DNA of 53,803 nucleotides. Origin: Faecalicatena contorta (GTDB lineage: Bacteria > Bacillota > Clostridia > Lachnospirales > Lachnospiraceae). Below are positions 1-9,156 of the stretch, piece after piece (within the stretch, counting starts at the first letter, position 1; each line of letters begins with the position of its first letter). The DNA lies in contig NZ_JAFBIY010000010.1 in assembly GCF_021531975.1 (NCBI RefSeq), positions 1 through 53,803 of the forward strand. Direction: 5' to 3'. A model generated the notes under the pieces. That model saw only the letters and a program-made list of their open reading frames with translations, was not told the origin of the DNA and ran no database searches. The position numbers were made by a program, and so were the translations under genes.

Positions 1-324
<324 letters not shown>

Positions 325-480
325 AGACAAGGTGGATAGGTAATGGATGATTTCTTATATGCAGTTTTGAAGGTACATACCTTTCGCGTCGACTTGTAAG
401 TTCGTGAGAAACCTCACTAACTGCGTCGACATGCATCGCACGTAAGCGACCATGATATAGTCGCTAAGTGCTCATAGCGA

Positions 481-554
481 GGCCCAGTGGCTCAGTTGGT
501 TAGAGCGCCGCCCTGTCACGGCGGAGGTCGAGAGTTCGAGTCTCTTCTGGGTCG
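481..554 (+). tRNA. tRNA-Asp (GTC)
   Basis: A full cloverleaf is visible. Acceptor GGCCCAG pairs with CTGGGTC, the anticodon loop is CTGTCAC (anticodon GTC), and the T arm contains GTTCGAG. No CCA is encoded. It is the first of seven tRNAs behind the 23S gene. Confidence 0.97.
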
Positions 555-559
555 TTTAT

Positions 560-632
560 GGGATCATAGCTCAGCTGGGAGAGCACCTGCCTTACAAGCA
601 GGGGGTCATAGGTTCGAGCCCTATTGGTCCCA
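560..632 (+). tRNA. tRNA-Val (TAC)
   Basis: Acceptor GGGATCA pairs with TGGTCCC. The anticodon stem CCTGC/GCAGG encloses CTTACAA, giving anticodon TAC. The T loop GTTCGAG is present and no CCA is encoded. Confidence 0.97.
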
Positions 633-649
633 TTGAACAAAACCAATTT

Positions 650-731
650 GGATGGATTCCCGAGTGGCCAAAGGGGGCAGACTGTAAATCTGTTGGCAAC
701 GCCTTCGAAGGTTCGAATCCTTCTCCATCCA
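650..731 (+). tRNA. tRNA-Tyr (GTA)
   Basis: A class II tRNA with a long variable arm. Acceptor GGATGGA pairs with TCCATCC, and the anticodon GTA lies in CTGTAAA. The 82-base length fits a bacterial tRNA-Tyr. Confidence 0.96.
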
Positions 732-772
732 TTGCCGATTATTCAATCGGGCAATTAAGTGCTTTATAGCGC

Positions 773-845
773 GCCGATGTGGCTCAATTGGCAGAGCAGC
801 TGATTTGTAATCAGCAGGTTATCGGTTCGAGTCCGATCATCGGCT
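773..845 (+). tRNA. tRNA-Thr (TGT)
   Basis: Acceptor GCCGATG pairs with CATCGGC. The stem GCTGA/TCAGC encloses TTTGTAA, giving anticodon TGT. The discriminator base is T, as expected for tRNA-Thr. Confidence 0.97.
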
Positions 846-875
846 TATCTCGAAAGAGATATTTCAATAGTATAT

Positions 876-949
<74 letters not shown>

Positions 950-969
950 CTCGGCAATATATGCCGTAT

Positions 970-1042
<73 letters not shown>

Positions 1043-1069
1043 TTTTCTTTACTTAATGATTAGTGTTAT

Positions 1070-1142
1070 GGGCGTGTAGCTCAGGTGGTAGAGCACTTGA
1101 CTTTTAATCAAGTTGTCCGGGGTTCGAATCCCCGCACGCTCA
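1070..1142 (+). tRNA. tRNA-Lys (TTT)
   Basis: Acceptor GGGCGTG pairs with CACGCTC. The anticodon stem CTTGA/TCAAG encloses CTTTTAA, giving anticodon TTT. It is the last tRNA before a terminator. Confidence 0.97.
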
Positions 1143-1156
1143 CGAGGAATGAGAGA

Positions 1157-1190
1157 AGAGACAGATACCGTATTGGTTCTGTCTCTTTTT
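1157..1190 (+). terminator. Terminator after the rRNA-tRNA operon
   Basis: Arms AGAGACAGA and TCTGTCTCT form a 9-bp stem followed directly by a T run. It should end the rRNA-tRNA transcript just before the aminopeptidase gene. Confidence 0.85.
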
Positions 1191-1215
1191 GCAAAAAGAA
1201 AAAAGAGGTGACAAA

Positions 1216-2493
1216 ATGTATAAGAAAGTAGTATCAGATCTATTTAACTTTATTAAAAAAAGTCCGACAGCGTTTCATGCAACCGCGAATATGGCAGGAA
1301 TTCTGGAGAAAAATGGATACCAGGAGCTGCCTGAGAAAGAAAAATGGAAGATATGCCCGGGTGGAAAATATTATGTGACTCGAAATAATTCCAGCATTAT
1401 CGCTTTTCATATTGGAAAAGAACTTGATGATTATTCTTTTAAGGCTGTCGCTTCTCACAGTGATTCACCAACATTTAAATTAAAAGAAAATGCACAGCTT
1501 GAAATAAGAGAAAAATATACACAGCTGAATACCGAAGGTTATGGTGGCATGATCTGTTCAACATGGCTGGATCGACCACTGTCTGTTGCCGGACGTGCTG
1601 TTATAAAGAAAGATAATGAATATACAGTAAGGCTTGTTAATATTGACAAAGACCTTGTGCTGATCCCGAGTGTTGCGATTCATATGAATCGTGAGATTAA
1701 TAAGGGATACGAATATAATAAGCAGATTGATATGCTGCCATTATTTGGCGGAAGTACATGTAAGCCAGGGGATCTCCTGAAACTTGTAGCCGAAGCACTG
1801 GATGTAAGAGAAGAGGATATTTACGGAACAGATCTGTATCTGTATAACCGTACAGAACCATCTGTATGGGGTGCAGATGAAGAGTTTATTTCTTGTCCGC
1901 AATTGGATGATCTGGCATGTGCATATACATCTTTACAAGGTTTTCTGCAAGGAAATGCAGATCATACAGTGCAGGTGTTTTGTTGTTTTGATAATGAGGA
2001 AGTCGGTTCTGGAACGAAGCAGGGTGCAGGTTCTACATTTTTATATGATGTTCTCTATCGTGTAAATCTTGCACTCGGCAAAGATGAGGAAGATTTCTAT
2101 CGTGCTGTAGCGTCTAGTTTTATGTTGAGCTGTGACAATGCACATGCGGTACATCCGAATCATCCAGAAAAAACAGATAAAAATAATTGTGTATATATGA
2201 ATGAAGGCATTGTTATAAAATCTCATGCCGGACAGAAATATACAAGTGATGCTGTCAGTATTGCAAAATTCCGTGGAATCTGTGAAGACGCAGGTGTTCC
2301 GCTACAATTTTTCGCAAATCGTTCTGATATGGCCGGTGGAAGTACGCTTGGCAATATTGCTATGTCACAGGTTTCGATGAATGCGGTAGATATAGGGATT
2401 CCGCAGCTTGCCATGCATTCTTCTTATGAGACTGCAGGAGTTAAAGATTGTTACTATATGATGAAGGCTGTGAAAGAGTTTTTAAAATATTGA
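1216..2493 (+). CDS. M18 family aminopeptidase (first of two paralogues)
   Basis: A zinc metallo-aminopeptidase of family M18 (aspartyl aminopeptidase/ApeB type), which removes N-terminal residues from peptides in the cytoplasm. Metal-site motifs are visible in order: ASHSDSP (His and Asp), QLDDLACAY (bridging Asp), DNEEVGSGTKQGAGS (catalytic and ligand Glu pair) and the C-terminal AMHSSYETAG (His). The 425 residues match the family length. ATG 1216 is chosen because GAGGTG lies just upstream; an open frame extends about 9 codons further without a better site. It is the first gene of a peptide-use cluster with a second M18 enzyme, a peptide transporter and an M24 peptidase downstream. Family sure; exact residue preference unknown. 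Confidence 0.93.
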   Translation: MYKKVVSDLFNFIKKSPTAFHATANMAGILEKNGYQELPEKEKWKICPGGKYYVTRNNSSIIAFHIGKELDDYSFKAVASHSDSPTFKLKENAQLEIREKYTQLNTEGYGGMICSTWLDRPLSVAGRAVIKKDNEYTVRLVNIDKDLVLIPSVAIHMNREINKGYEYNKQIDMLPLFGGSTCKPGDLLKLVAEALDVREEDIYGTDLYLYNRTEPSVWGADEEFISCPQLDDLACAYTSLQGFLQGNADHTVQVFCCFDNEEVGSGTKQGAGSTFLYDVLYRVNLALGKDEEDFYRAVASSFMLSCDNAHAVHPNHPEKTDKNNCVYMNEGIVIKSHAGQKYTSDAVSIAKFRGICEDAGVPLQFFANRSDMAGGSTLGNIAMSQVSMNAVDIGIPQLAMHSSYETAGVKDCYYMMKAVKEFLKY

Positions 2494-2521
2494 AAAACAA
2501 AAAGCATTATGATATGCTGAC

Positions 2522-2543
2522 TGTAGATTGTTAACAATCTACA
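2522..2543. promoter_or_regulatory. Perfect palindrome, likely GntR operator
   Basis: TGTAGATTGTT is followed immediately by its exact reverse complement AACAATCTACA. The 22-bp palindrome lies 19 bases before the GntR-family start codon. The core TTGTTAACAA fits the short GT...AC dyads bound by FCD-type GntR proteins. Autoregulation is inferred. Confidence 0.65.
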
Positions 2544-2562
2544 AAGAAGGATATAAACATTC

Positions 2563-3210
2563 ATGGGGAAATTAGCATATCGTACTTTAAGAGAAAATAT
2601 TGTAGAGGAAATCCGGGAAAAGATATTGAATCAGGAGCTGCCCCCGGGAATGCGTATAGTTGAACAAGATATTTCGGATGAGTTTGGCGTAAGTCGCGGG
2701 CCGATTCGCGAAGCGCTGCGTCAGCTTGAGCAGGAGGGTATGATTGAGTATACTCGAAATGTAGGCTGTTCTGTTAAGAAAATTACGTTGGCTGATATTC
2801 GGGAGATATACTTGTTGAGCTCTACCTATGAGATGCTTGCGGTACGTTCTTATGATGGTAATTTTTCGGATAGCGATATCGAAAAAATGGATAAGATCCT
2901 GGAGCAGATGGCGTATCTTAATGAGCCGGATTATACTTATATTGTTTCACTTGACTGTATGCTTCACAGTATTTTTGTTGAAAAAGCAGGTATGCCACGA
3001 CTTAAAAAGGCATGGAGAGACCTGAATTATGGTAATATATTGAGTTGTTATGCAGGAAACCAGGATGTTAATGTGGTGGCTAAGAGACAATATCCGATTC
3101 ATAAAGAACTGGTTGATGTTTGCCGTACACGAAACACAGAGAACATTTGTGACGCGATTTCTAAACACTATATGTTTACGATCAATAGGGTATTAAAGGA
3201 AGGCAGATAG
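2563..3210 (+). CDS. GntR family transcriptional regulator (FCD type)
   Basis: A DNA-binding repressor or activator. The winged helix-turn-helix occupies roughly residues 8-75, with the family signature VSRGPIREALRQLEQEGMI. The C-terminal all-helical ligand domain (about 80-210) has the FCD layout expected to bind a small carboxylate through a metal. The 215-aa length is normal. A perfect palindrome directly upstream probably is its own operator. The LysR gene starts 5 bases after its stop, so the two are probably co-transcribed. Position between two aminopeptidase genes suggests it governs peptide or amino acid use; the effector cannot be read from sequence. Confidence 0.9.
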   Translation: MGKLAYRTLRENIVEEIREKILNQELPPGMRIVEQDISDEFGVSRGPIREALRQLEQEGMIEYTRNVGCSVKKITLADIREIYLLSSTYEMLAVRSYDGNFSDSDIEKMDKILEQMAYLNEPDYTYIVSLDCMLHSIFVEKAGMPRLKKAWRDLNYGNILSCYAGNQDVNVVAKRQYPIHKELVDVCRTRNTENICDAISKHYMFTINRVLKEGR

Positions 3211-3215
3211 GAGTT

Positions 3216-4085
3216 ATGAGTCTTTGGAAGTATAAGTATTTTGTTGATGTAGTTGACAGTAAGAGCTTTACTAAAGCAGGAAAGAAGAACTTTGTATCAC
3301 AGACTGCAGTCAGTCAGCAGATTTCCTCATTGGAAAAGAGTATAGGCGGGAAGTTGATTGAAAGAGGAAACGGTGAGATTGTACCAACAGGTCTGGGACA
3401 GATTGTATATAACAAGGCAAAAGAAATATTACGTATAAATGAAGAAATGTTCAGAGAGATCCAGGATTATAAAGATAAATCTGTTATGGAAATCGGGGTT
3501 GACTGTTCCATTAATCGACTGTTCTGGAAGAAGATTGAGAGAATGCTGGATAGTTATTATGCGGACTCTGGAGACAGGTTTCGTTTTAATAAGGTTGATG
3601 TAAGAGCAGGAAGCAGGATGTTAGAAGATAATCATCTGGATATTTTTATCGGATACGATTTGTCAGAAACAAAAAAAGAAGAGCTTGAGGAAGCTATTTT
3701 GTGTAAGAATAAAGTGGGTATTTTCCTGGGAAGCAGGACATCACTAAAGCATAAAGAAAAGTTATCACTGGAAGATCTGGAAGGATATACGAGATACGAA
3801 ACAAAGGCTTACTCCTGCAGTATGCAGAGTGTTCATCCGGATGCTACTTTACAACAGATGCATGGAAAGATAAAATGCGAGGATAATGTTGACACGATGA
3901 AGCTTAAGGTAGAGTTTAATGATGGGTATGCCTTTGCAGACAGTCAGTATTTCTCGTATGAGGATGGAGAACTCAGAACCTTATCAGACTTTGACAAATA
4001 TTGTGTAATGAAATTCTATTATAAAAGGGATGGAAATAAAAAGAAAAAAGAAGAGATTTTTACACATCTTCAAAGTGTAATATAA
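3216..4085 (+). CDS. LysR family transcriptional regulator
   Basis: The N-terminal winged HTH (residues 1-60) shows the LysR pattern: a D-SFTKAGKKNFVSQTAVSQQISSLEK helix pair followed by GGKLIERG. The C-terminal part (about 90-285) is a periplasmic-binding-protein-like effector domain, somewhat diverged. The 289-aa length is typical. GAGTT precedes the ATG, and the gene is 5 bases behind the GntR gene. LysR proteins usually control neighbouring genes; here the candidates are the downstream M18 peptidase and peptide transporter. The target is inferred from position only. Confidence 0.88.
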   Translation: MSLWKYKYFVDVVDSKSFTKAGKKNFVSQTAVSQQISSLEKSIGGKLIERGNGEIVPTGLGQIVYNKAKEILRINEEMFREIQDYKDKSVMEIGVDCSINRLFWKKIERMLDSYYADSGDRFRFNKVDVRAGSRMLEDNHLDIFIGYDLSETKKEELEEAILCKNKVGIFLGSRTSLKHKEKLSLEDLEGYTRYETKAYSCSMQSVHPDATLQQMHGKIKCEDNVDTMKLKVEFNDGYAFADSQYFSYEDGELRTLSDFDKYCVMKFYYKRDGNKKKKEEIFTHLQSVI

Positions 4086-4094
4086 AAACAATTA

Positions 4095-4128
4095 ACAAAT
4101 CAGTCAGATAATGGCTGATTTGTTTTTA
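4095..4128 (+). terminator. Terminator after the LysR gene
   Basis: ACAAATCAG pairs with CTGATTTGT over an 11-base loop and is followed by TTTTAATTT. It separates the regulator pair from the second aminopeptidase gene. Confidence 0.85.
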
Positions 4129-4256
4129 ATTTAACAGACTATATCCGTATAACATTTTCTTATCCAGATATTAGAAATTCTTGTTTGAAATTGTCGAAAA
4201 ATAATTATAAAATTTGATACAGAGACTGCTGACAATAAGAAGGAGGGTATAAAAAA

Positions 4257-5651
4257 ATGGAAAGAAAAAATATGTGGAAGCAGTATACAAGTACTCAGAA
4301 TCGGGAACTGGAGCAATTAAGTGACAGATATAAAGAATGCCTTAATGCTGCAAAGACCGAGAGGGAGTGTGTGACACTCGCAGTTCAGATGGCGAAAGAC
4401 CACGGCTACAGAAATATGAGCGAGTGTATCCGGGAAGGAACTGTTCTTAAAGCTGGTGATAAGGTGTATGCAGATTGCATGGGAAAAGCGCTTGCACTTT
4501 TTCAGGTCGGAAGTGAGCCTTTGGAAAACGGAATGAATATTCTGGGTGCACATGTAGATTCACCGAGACTGGATATTAAGCAGAATCCTTTATATGAAGA
4601 TAATGAGATGGCTTATCTGGATACGCACTATTATGGTGGAATCAAAAAATACCAGTGGGTTACACTGCCTCTTGCGATTCACGGAACAGTGGCAAAGAAA
4701 GACGGAACAACAATAGATATTATCATTGGAGAAGATGAAAATGATCCGGTTGTTGTAATCTCTGACTTGTTGATACATATTGCACAGGAGCAGTTGGAGA
4801 AAAAAGCAAGTGTCGTAATTGAAGGAGAGGGTCTGGATGTTCTGGTAGGAACGAAACCGATCGCGGAGTGTGAAAATGCGGAGGAAAAAGAGCTTGTAAA
4901 AGCAGCAATTCTTACATATCTGAAAGAAACGTATGATATGGAAGAAGAAGATTTTCTCTCAGCGGAATTGGAAGTTGTTCCGGCCGGAAAAGCAAGAGAT
5001 TGCGGACTGGACAGAAGTATGGTCATCGGTTATGGACAGGATGACAGAGTGTGTGCATTTACTTCTTTATTTGCCATGTTGGAGACGGAAGCGCCAAAGC
5101 GGACAAGCTGCTGTATCCTTGTGGATAAAGAGGAAATAGGAAGTGTCGGCGCTACCGGCATGCATTCCAGATTTTTTGAAGATACAGTTGCAGAGCTTCT
5201 GGCACTTACAGGAGAATATGCTGCATTAAAGGTAAGACGCGCACTTCATAATTCCTGTATGTTATCTTCAGATGTCAGTGCTGCTTATGATCCACTTCAT
5301 GCAAGCGCATTTGAAAAGAAGAACACTGCTTTCTTTGGTAAAGGTCTTGTATTAAACAAATATACCGGAAGCCGTGGAAAAGTCAATACAAGTGATGCCA
5401 ATGCAGAATACATTTCGAAAATCCGTAAGGTATTTGATGATAATGAAGTAGCATTTCAGACTGCGGAAATGGGAAGAGTCGACCTTGGCGGTGGCGGAAC
5501 AATTGCCTACATTATGGCAAATTACGGAATGAACGTAATCGACAGTGGTGTTGCAGTTTTGTCCATGCATGCACCAAATGAGGTAACAAGTAAATCCGAT
5601 ATTTATGAAGTATATAAAGGATATAAAGCATTTTTAAAGGATATGGAGTAA
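4257..5651 (+). CDS. M18 family aminopeptidase (second paralogue)
   Basis: A second zinc aminopeptidase of family M18, 464 aa and clearly diverged from the one at 1216. Metal motifs are present in order: GAHVDSPRLDIKQNP, GQDDRVCAFTSLFA, VDKEEIGSVGATG and a C-terminal MHAPNEVTSKSD. It should act in the cytoplasm on peptides brought in by the transporter that follows 19 bases later. The start is supported by GAAGGAGG at 4240-4247. Two M18 types with different insert lengths in one cluster suggest different N-terminal residue preferences; this is an inference. Confidence 0.93.
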   Translation: MERKNMWKQYTSTQNRELEQLSDRYKECLNAAKTERECVTLAVQMAKDHGYRNMSECIREGTVLKAGDKVYADCMGKALALFQVGSEPLENGMNILGAHVDSPRLDIKQNPLYEDNEMAYLDTHYYGGIKKYQWVTLPLAIHGTVAKKDGTTIDIIIGEDENDPVVVISDLLIHIAQEQLEKKASVVIEGEGLDVLVGTKPIAECENAEEKELVKAAILTYLKETYDMEEEDFLSAELEVVPAGKARDCGLDRSMVIGYGQDDRVCAFTSLFAMLETEAPKRTSCCILVDKEEIGSVGATGMHSRFFEDTVAELLALTGEYAALKVRRALHNSCMLSSDVSAAYDPLHASAFEKKNTAFFGKGLVLNKYTGSRGKVNTSDANAEYISKIRKVFDDNEVAFQTAEMGRVDLGGGGTIAYIMANYGMNVIDSGVAVLSMHAPNEVTSKSDIYEVYKGYKAFLKDME

Positions 5652-5670
5652 AGGAAGAGAGGAAAAACCA

Positions 5671-7023
5671 ATGGAAACTAAGAAAAAAGGCTATCCAAAA
5701 GCATTCTGGGCATGTGCCTGCACAGAAATATTTGAACGTCTGTCCTACTATCTTGGACGTTCACTGATCTTAATCTTTGTAACAGCAACTGTAGCAACAG
5801 GAGGTCTTGGACTTTCTGATACAGTAGCAGCTAATATGCAGTCAAACCTGACAGCATTTTCTTACCTGCTTCCACTTTTGGGAGGAGTTGTCGTAGACAA
5901 ATATATCGGTGCAAAATATACGACACCAGTTGGTATGGTAATCGCAGGTGTTGGTTATTTTATGGGTTCAATTGCAACGAGCACAACAGGTGTATATCTG
6001 ATGATTTTCTTTGTTAGTGCAGGACTTGCCCTTTTCAAAAATGGACCGATCATCGGACGTGTTATTACAGATAAATCACAGATGGACTCTGCATTTTCTA
6101 TGCGTTATTCTCTCGTAAATGTCGGCGCATTTATTGGAACATTTGCAGTAGGTATCTTATATAAAGACGTATTTGCAAAAGACGGTGTATTAGGTTTCGT
6201 TCCATGTTTCAGACTTGCAGCATTGATCATGGTATTAGGTGCACTCTGGTACGTATTTGTATGTTGGAGATTCTTAGGCGATACAGCAGCGCTGCCATTC
6301 AAAAAGACAATGACTGCTGAAGAAATTGAAGCGGAAAAAGCAAGAAAAGCTTCTGAAAAAGAAGAAAAACAGCCAATGACAACTGTAGAAAAGAAGAGAA
6401 TCGGTGCAATCATTGTCGCATCTATCTTCTCAATTATTTTCTGGATTTTCTGGTATCTTGGATATCTGCCGGTATACTACTACTGGGCAGAAAATGCTAA
6501 CTGGTCAGTTGCAGGATACGAAGTACCGGCTACATGGTTTGATGCAGCAAATTCCATGTTCTGTGTAATATTAGGTCCAGTTGTTGCTTCATTATGGAAG
6601 AAACTCGCAGCAAGACCACAGGGTGATATGAGTATTTTCCGAAAAACGGCTCTGGGTATTACAACAATCGGTTTGGGTTACCTTTTCTATATTGTTATGG
6701 ATATCGTTCGTGGAGACGGAAAAGTCAGCGTAATCTGGCTTCTTGGATTTGCATTCCTTCTTACACTTGGTGAAATGTTCTTCTCACCACTTGGACATGC
6801 ATTTATCAGTAAATATTCTCCAAGCCGTTACCTGGCAGTTATGATGTCAGTATGGGGATTTGCAACATTTATCGCTGCAAAATCTTATGGATACGTATAT
6901 GGATTGTTATTTGGCGGAAATCTGGAATTCAGAGTTGGATGTGGAATCGTTGCAGTAATTGCATTAGTTTCTGCAGTCATCATGGTTGCTCTGGATAAGA
7001 AATTATCTGCATTAGTAGACTAA
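5671..7023 (+). CDS. POT/PTR2-like peptide transporter (MFS)
   Basis: An integral membrane protein of the major facilitator superfamily with about 12 hydrophobic segments. Near the N terminus it carries EIFERLSYYLGRSLI, matching the ExxER-x-YY signature of proton-coupled oligopeptide transporters. A charged cytoplasmic loop rich in Glu and Lys (about residues 205-245) sits near the middle. The 450-aa length fits the family. It lies between an M18 and an M24 peptidase gene with spacings of 19 bases each, so import and hydrolysis of small peptides appear to be one operon. Substrate range is inferred. Confidence 0.85.
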   Translation: METKKKGYPKAFWACACTEIFERLSYYLGRSLILIFVTATVATGGLGLSDTVAANMQSNLTAFSYLLPLLGGVVVDKYIGAKYTTPVGMVIAGVGYFMGSIATSTTGVYLMIFFVSAGLALFKNGPIIGRVITDKSQMDSAFSMRYSLVNVGAFIGTFAVGILYKDVFAKDGVLGFVPCFRLAALIMVLGALWYVFVCWRFLGDTAALPFKKTMTAEEIEAEKARKASEKEEKQPMTTVEKKRIGAIIVASIFSIIFWIFWYLGYLPVYYYWAENANWSVAGYEVPATWFDAANSMFCVILGPVVASLWKKLAARPQGDMSIFRKTALGITTIGLGYLFYIVMDIVRGDGKVSVIWLLGFAFLLTLGEMFFSPLGHAFISKYSPSRYLAVMMSVWGFATFIAAKSYGYVYGLLFGGNLEFRVGCGIVAVIALVSAVIMVALDKKLSALVD

Positions 7024-7042
7024 TGAATTGGAGAGAAATAAA

Positions 7043-8830
7043 ATGAATATTCGTGAAAGACTTTCAAAGCTTCGTGAGCTGATGGCTGAAAAAGGAATCG
7101 ATATTTATATTGTTCCAACAGCTGATTTTCATCAAAGTGAGTACGTAGGGGAATATTTTAAAGCGAGAAAATATATTACCGGGTTTTCCGGCTCTGCAGG
7201 AACTGCTGTAATCACAAAAGATGAAGCATATATGTGGACAGATGGAAGATATTTCATTCAGGCAGCAAAACAGATGGAAGGAACTACGGTTGAACTTATG
7301 AAGATGAAAGAGCCGGGAGTTCCGACAATTGAAGAATATCTGGAAAAAACTCTTCCGGAAAATGGAACCATTGGATTTGATGGCCGTGTTGTTTCCATGG
7401 GTGAAGGAAAAGGATATGAGCAGATTGCAGAAGAAAAGGGCGGAAAAATTGTATATGCCTATGATCTGATTGATACTTTCTGGGAGGATCGTCCGAAATT
7501 ATCAGAAGAACCTGCATTTGCACTTGATTTGAAGTATGCCGGGGAATCCACTGCAGATAAGCTGGGAAGAATCCGTGATTTTATGCGAGAACATGGTGCA
7601 ACAGCACATGTTCTTACCACACTGGATGATATTTGCTGGACATTGAATATCCGTGGAAATGATATTGAATTTTTCCCACTGGTGTTATCTTATGCGATTA
7701 TCACAATGGATGGTATGTCTCTTTATATTGATGAGAGAAAACTTGGGGAAGAAATAAAAGAACAGTTTGCCAGAGATGGAATTACGATTCATCCATATAA
7801 TGATATTTATGAAGATATCAAGCAGTTGAATAAGGAAGAATCTCTGCTTCTGGATCCGGCTAAGATTAATTATGCAATTTATAAGAATATTCCGGATCAG
7901 ATAAAGAAAGTAGAAGAGCGTAATCCGGAAATCGTATTTAAGGCTGTCAAGAATGCAACAGAAGTTGAAAATATCAGAAAAGCGCAGATCAAAGACAGTA
8001 TTGCACATATTCGCTTTATGAAATGGCTGAAAGAAAATGTAGGAAAAACAACGATTACGGAGATGAGTGCTTCTGATAAGCTGGATGAATTCCGTGTTGA
8101 GCTTGGTAATTTTATCCGTCCAAGTTTTGAGCCAATCTGTGCCTATGGTGAGCATGCAGCTCTCTGCCATTATGTTTCTTCTGAAGAGACAAATGTAGAA
8201 CTGAAAGAAGGAAGTGTATTTTTAACAGATACAGGTGCCGGATTTTATGAAGGTTCTACAGACGTAACAAGAACATATGCCCTGGGTGAGATTCCGAAGA
8301 TCATGAAAGAACACTTTACTCTGGTTGCGATCAGTCATCTGCAGCTTGCAAGTGCAAAGTTCTTAAGAGGATGTAACGGAATGAACCTTGATATCCTTGC
8401 CAGAAAACCATTCTGGGACAGAGGTATTAACTTTAACCACGGAACAGGACATGGTATGGGATATCTTCTGAATATTCATGAAGGTCCGACAAACTTCCGC
8501 TGGCAGTATCGTGTGAATGATACACATCCTTTTGAAGAAGGAATTGTTATCACAGATGAACCGGGTATCTATATTGAAGGTTCACATGGGGTACGACTGG
8601 AGAATGAACTTCTTGTAACGTCATGGCAGAAGAATGAATATGGTGATTTCCTTTGTTTTGAGCCAATTACTTATGTTCCAATGGATCTGGATGCTATTTT
8701 ACCAGAAATGATGTCTGAATCAGAGAAAGCTCTGTTGAATGAATATCATCAGCTGGTATATGACAAAATAGCACCTTATCTTGAAGAAGATGAAAAGGAA
8801 TGGCTTAAGAAATATACAAGAGCAATTTAG
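7043..8830 (+). CDS. Xaa-Pro aminopeptidase, family M24 (long form)
   Basis: A dinuclear metallopeptidase that releases an N-terminal residue preceding proline. An N-terminal creatinase-type domain (about 5-135) and a second related domain precede the pita-bread catalytic domain (about 315-560). Metal ligands are visible: DTGAGF and STDVTR (Asp pair), GTGHGMGYLLNIHEGP (His), DEPGIY and RLENELLV (Glu pair). The 595-aa length matches the long AMPP/P1 subfamily. ATG 7043 is preferred over an in-frame TTG at 7028, because GGAGAG sits 7 bases before it. It is the last gene of the peptide-use operon. Confidence 0.92.
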   Translation: MNIRERLSKLRELMAEKGIDIYIVPTADFHQSEYVGEYFKARKYITGFSGSAGTAVITKDEAYMWTDGRYFIQAAKQMEGTTVELMKMKEPGVPTIEEYLEKTLPENGTIGFDGRVVSMGEGKGYEQIAEEKGGKIVYAYDLIDTFWEDRPKLSEEPAFALDLKYAGESTADKLGRIRDFMREHGATAHVLTTLDDICWTLNIRGNDIEFFPLVLSYAIITMDGMSLYIDERKLGEEIKEQFARDGITIHPYNDIYEDIKQLNKEESLLLDPAKINYAIYKNIPDQIKKVEERNPEIVFKAVKNATEVENIRKAQIKDSIAHIRFMKWLKENVGKTTITEMSASDKLDEFRVELGNFIRPSFEPICAYGEHAALCHYVSSEETNVELKEGSVFLTDTGAGFYEGSTDVTRTYALGEIPKIMKEHFTLVAISHLQLASAKFLRGCNGMNLDILARKPFWDRGINFNHGTGHGMGYLLNIHEGPTNFRWQYRVNDTHPFEEGIVITDEPGIYIEGSHGVRLENELLVTSWQKNEYGDFLCFEPITYVPMDLDAILPEMMSESEKALLNEYHQLVYDKIAPYLEEDEKEWLKKYTRAI

Positions 8831-8860
8831 TATTATATGTTGATAATATACCCTTCAGTG

Positions 8861-8903
8861 ATATGTCCCTCTGTCCGTTTTTGCCGGAGGGACATATTAT
8901 TTG
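8861..8903 (+). terminator. Terminator after the peptide-use operon
   Basis: ATATGTCCCTC pairs with GAGGGACATAT around a 15-base loop, followed by a modest T-rich tail. It separates the peptidase operon from the riboswitch-controlled ATPase. Confidence 0.7.
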
Positions 8904-8966
8904 GCATTTTCACTTTTTTATAAAATTGGATTGACAACAAAAGTGATTTTCTGTATATTATGAACT

Positions 8967-9068
8967 AATAAAAGGGAGTAACTGGCGCCTGTTATCATCG
9001 GGCGTTTACGATATCGTCAGTACGATGAGTGTTCATCCGTATCGTAATGAAATGGTGAGACTTTTATT
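8967..9068 (+). promoter_or_regulatory. yybP-ykoY (Mn2+) riboswitch aptamer
   Basis: The sequence has the family's landmarks: P1 strands AATAAAAG (8967-8974) and CTTTTATT (9061-9068), the conserved GGGAGTA after the 5' strand, an internal CGTCAGTACGATGAG segment, and GGTGAGAC at the 3' side. This family binds Mn2+ across two docked loops and controls manganese-export genes. It sits 90 bases before a P-type cation ATPase, a known context for the class. The 3' P1 strand overlaps a terminator stem, so ligand binding should favour read-through. Confidence 0.85.
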
Positions 9069-9101
9069 GCGTATGAATTATGCAATAATGGTCTCTTTTT
9101 T
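9057..9101 (+). terminator. Riboswitch expression-platform terminator
   Basis: GAGAC (9057-9061) pairs with GTCTC (9091-9095), and TATTGC (9065-9070) with GCAATA (9082-9087), followed by six T. It shares 9061-9068 with the aptamer P1 helix, so the two structures exclude each other. This makes an ON switch: Mn2+ present, terminator not formed, ATPase made. Confidence 0.8.
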
Positions 9102-9156
9102 ATTTGTCTGGAAATAATAAAAGAGAGGCTATGTTGCCGGAAGAAGGGAGAATCAT

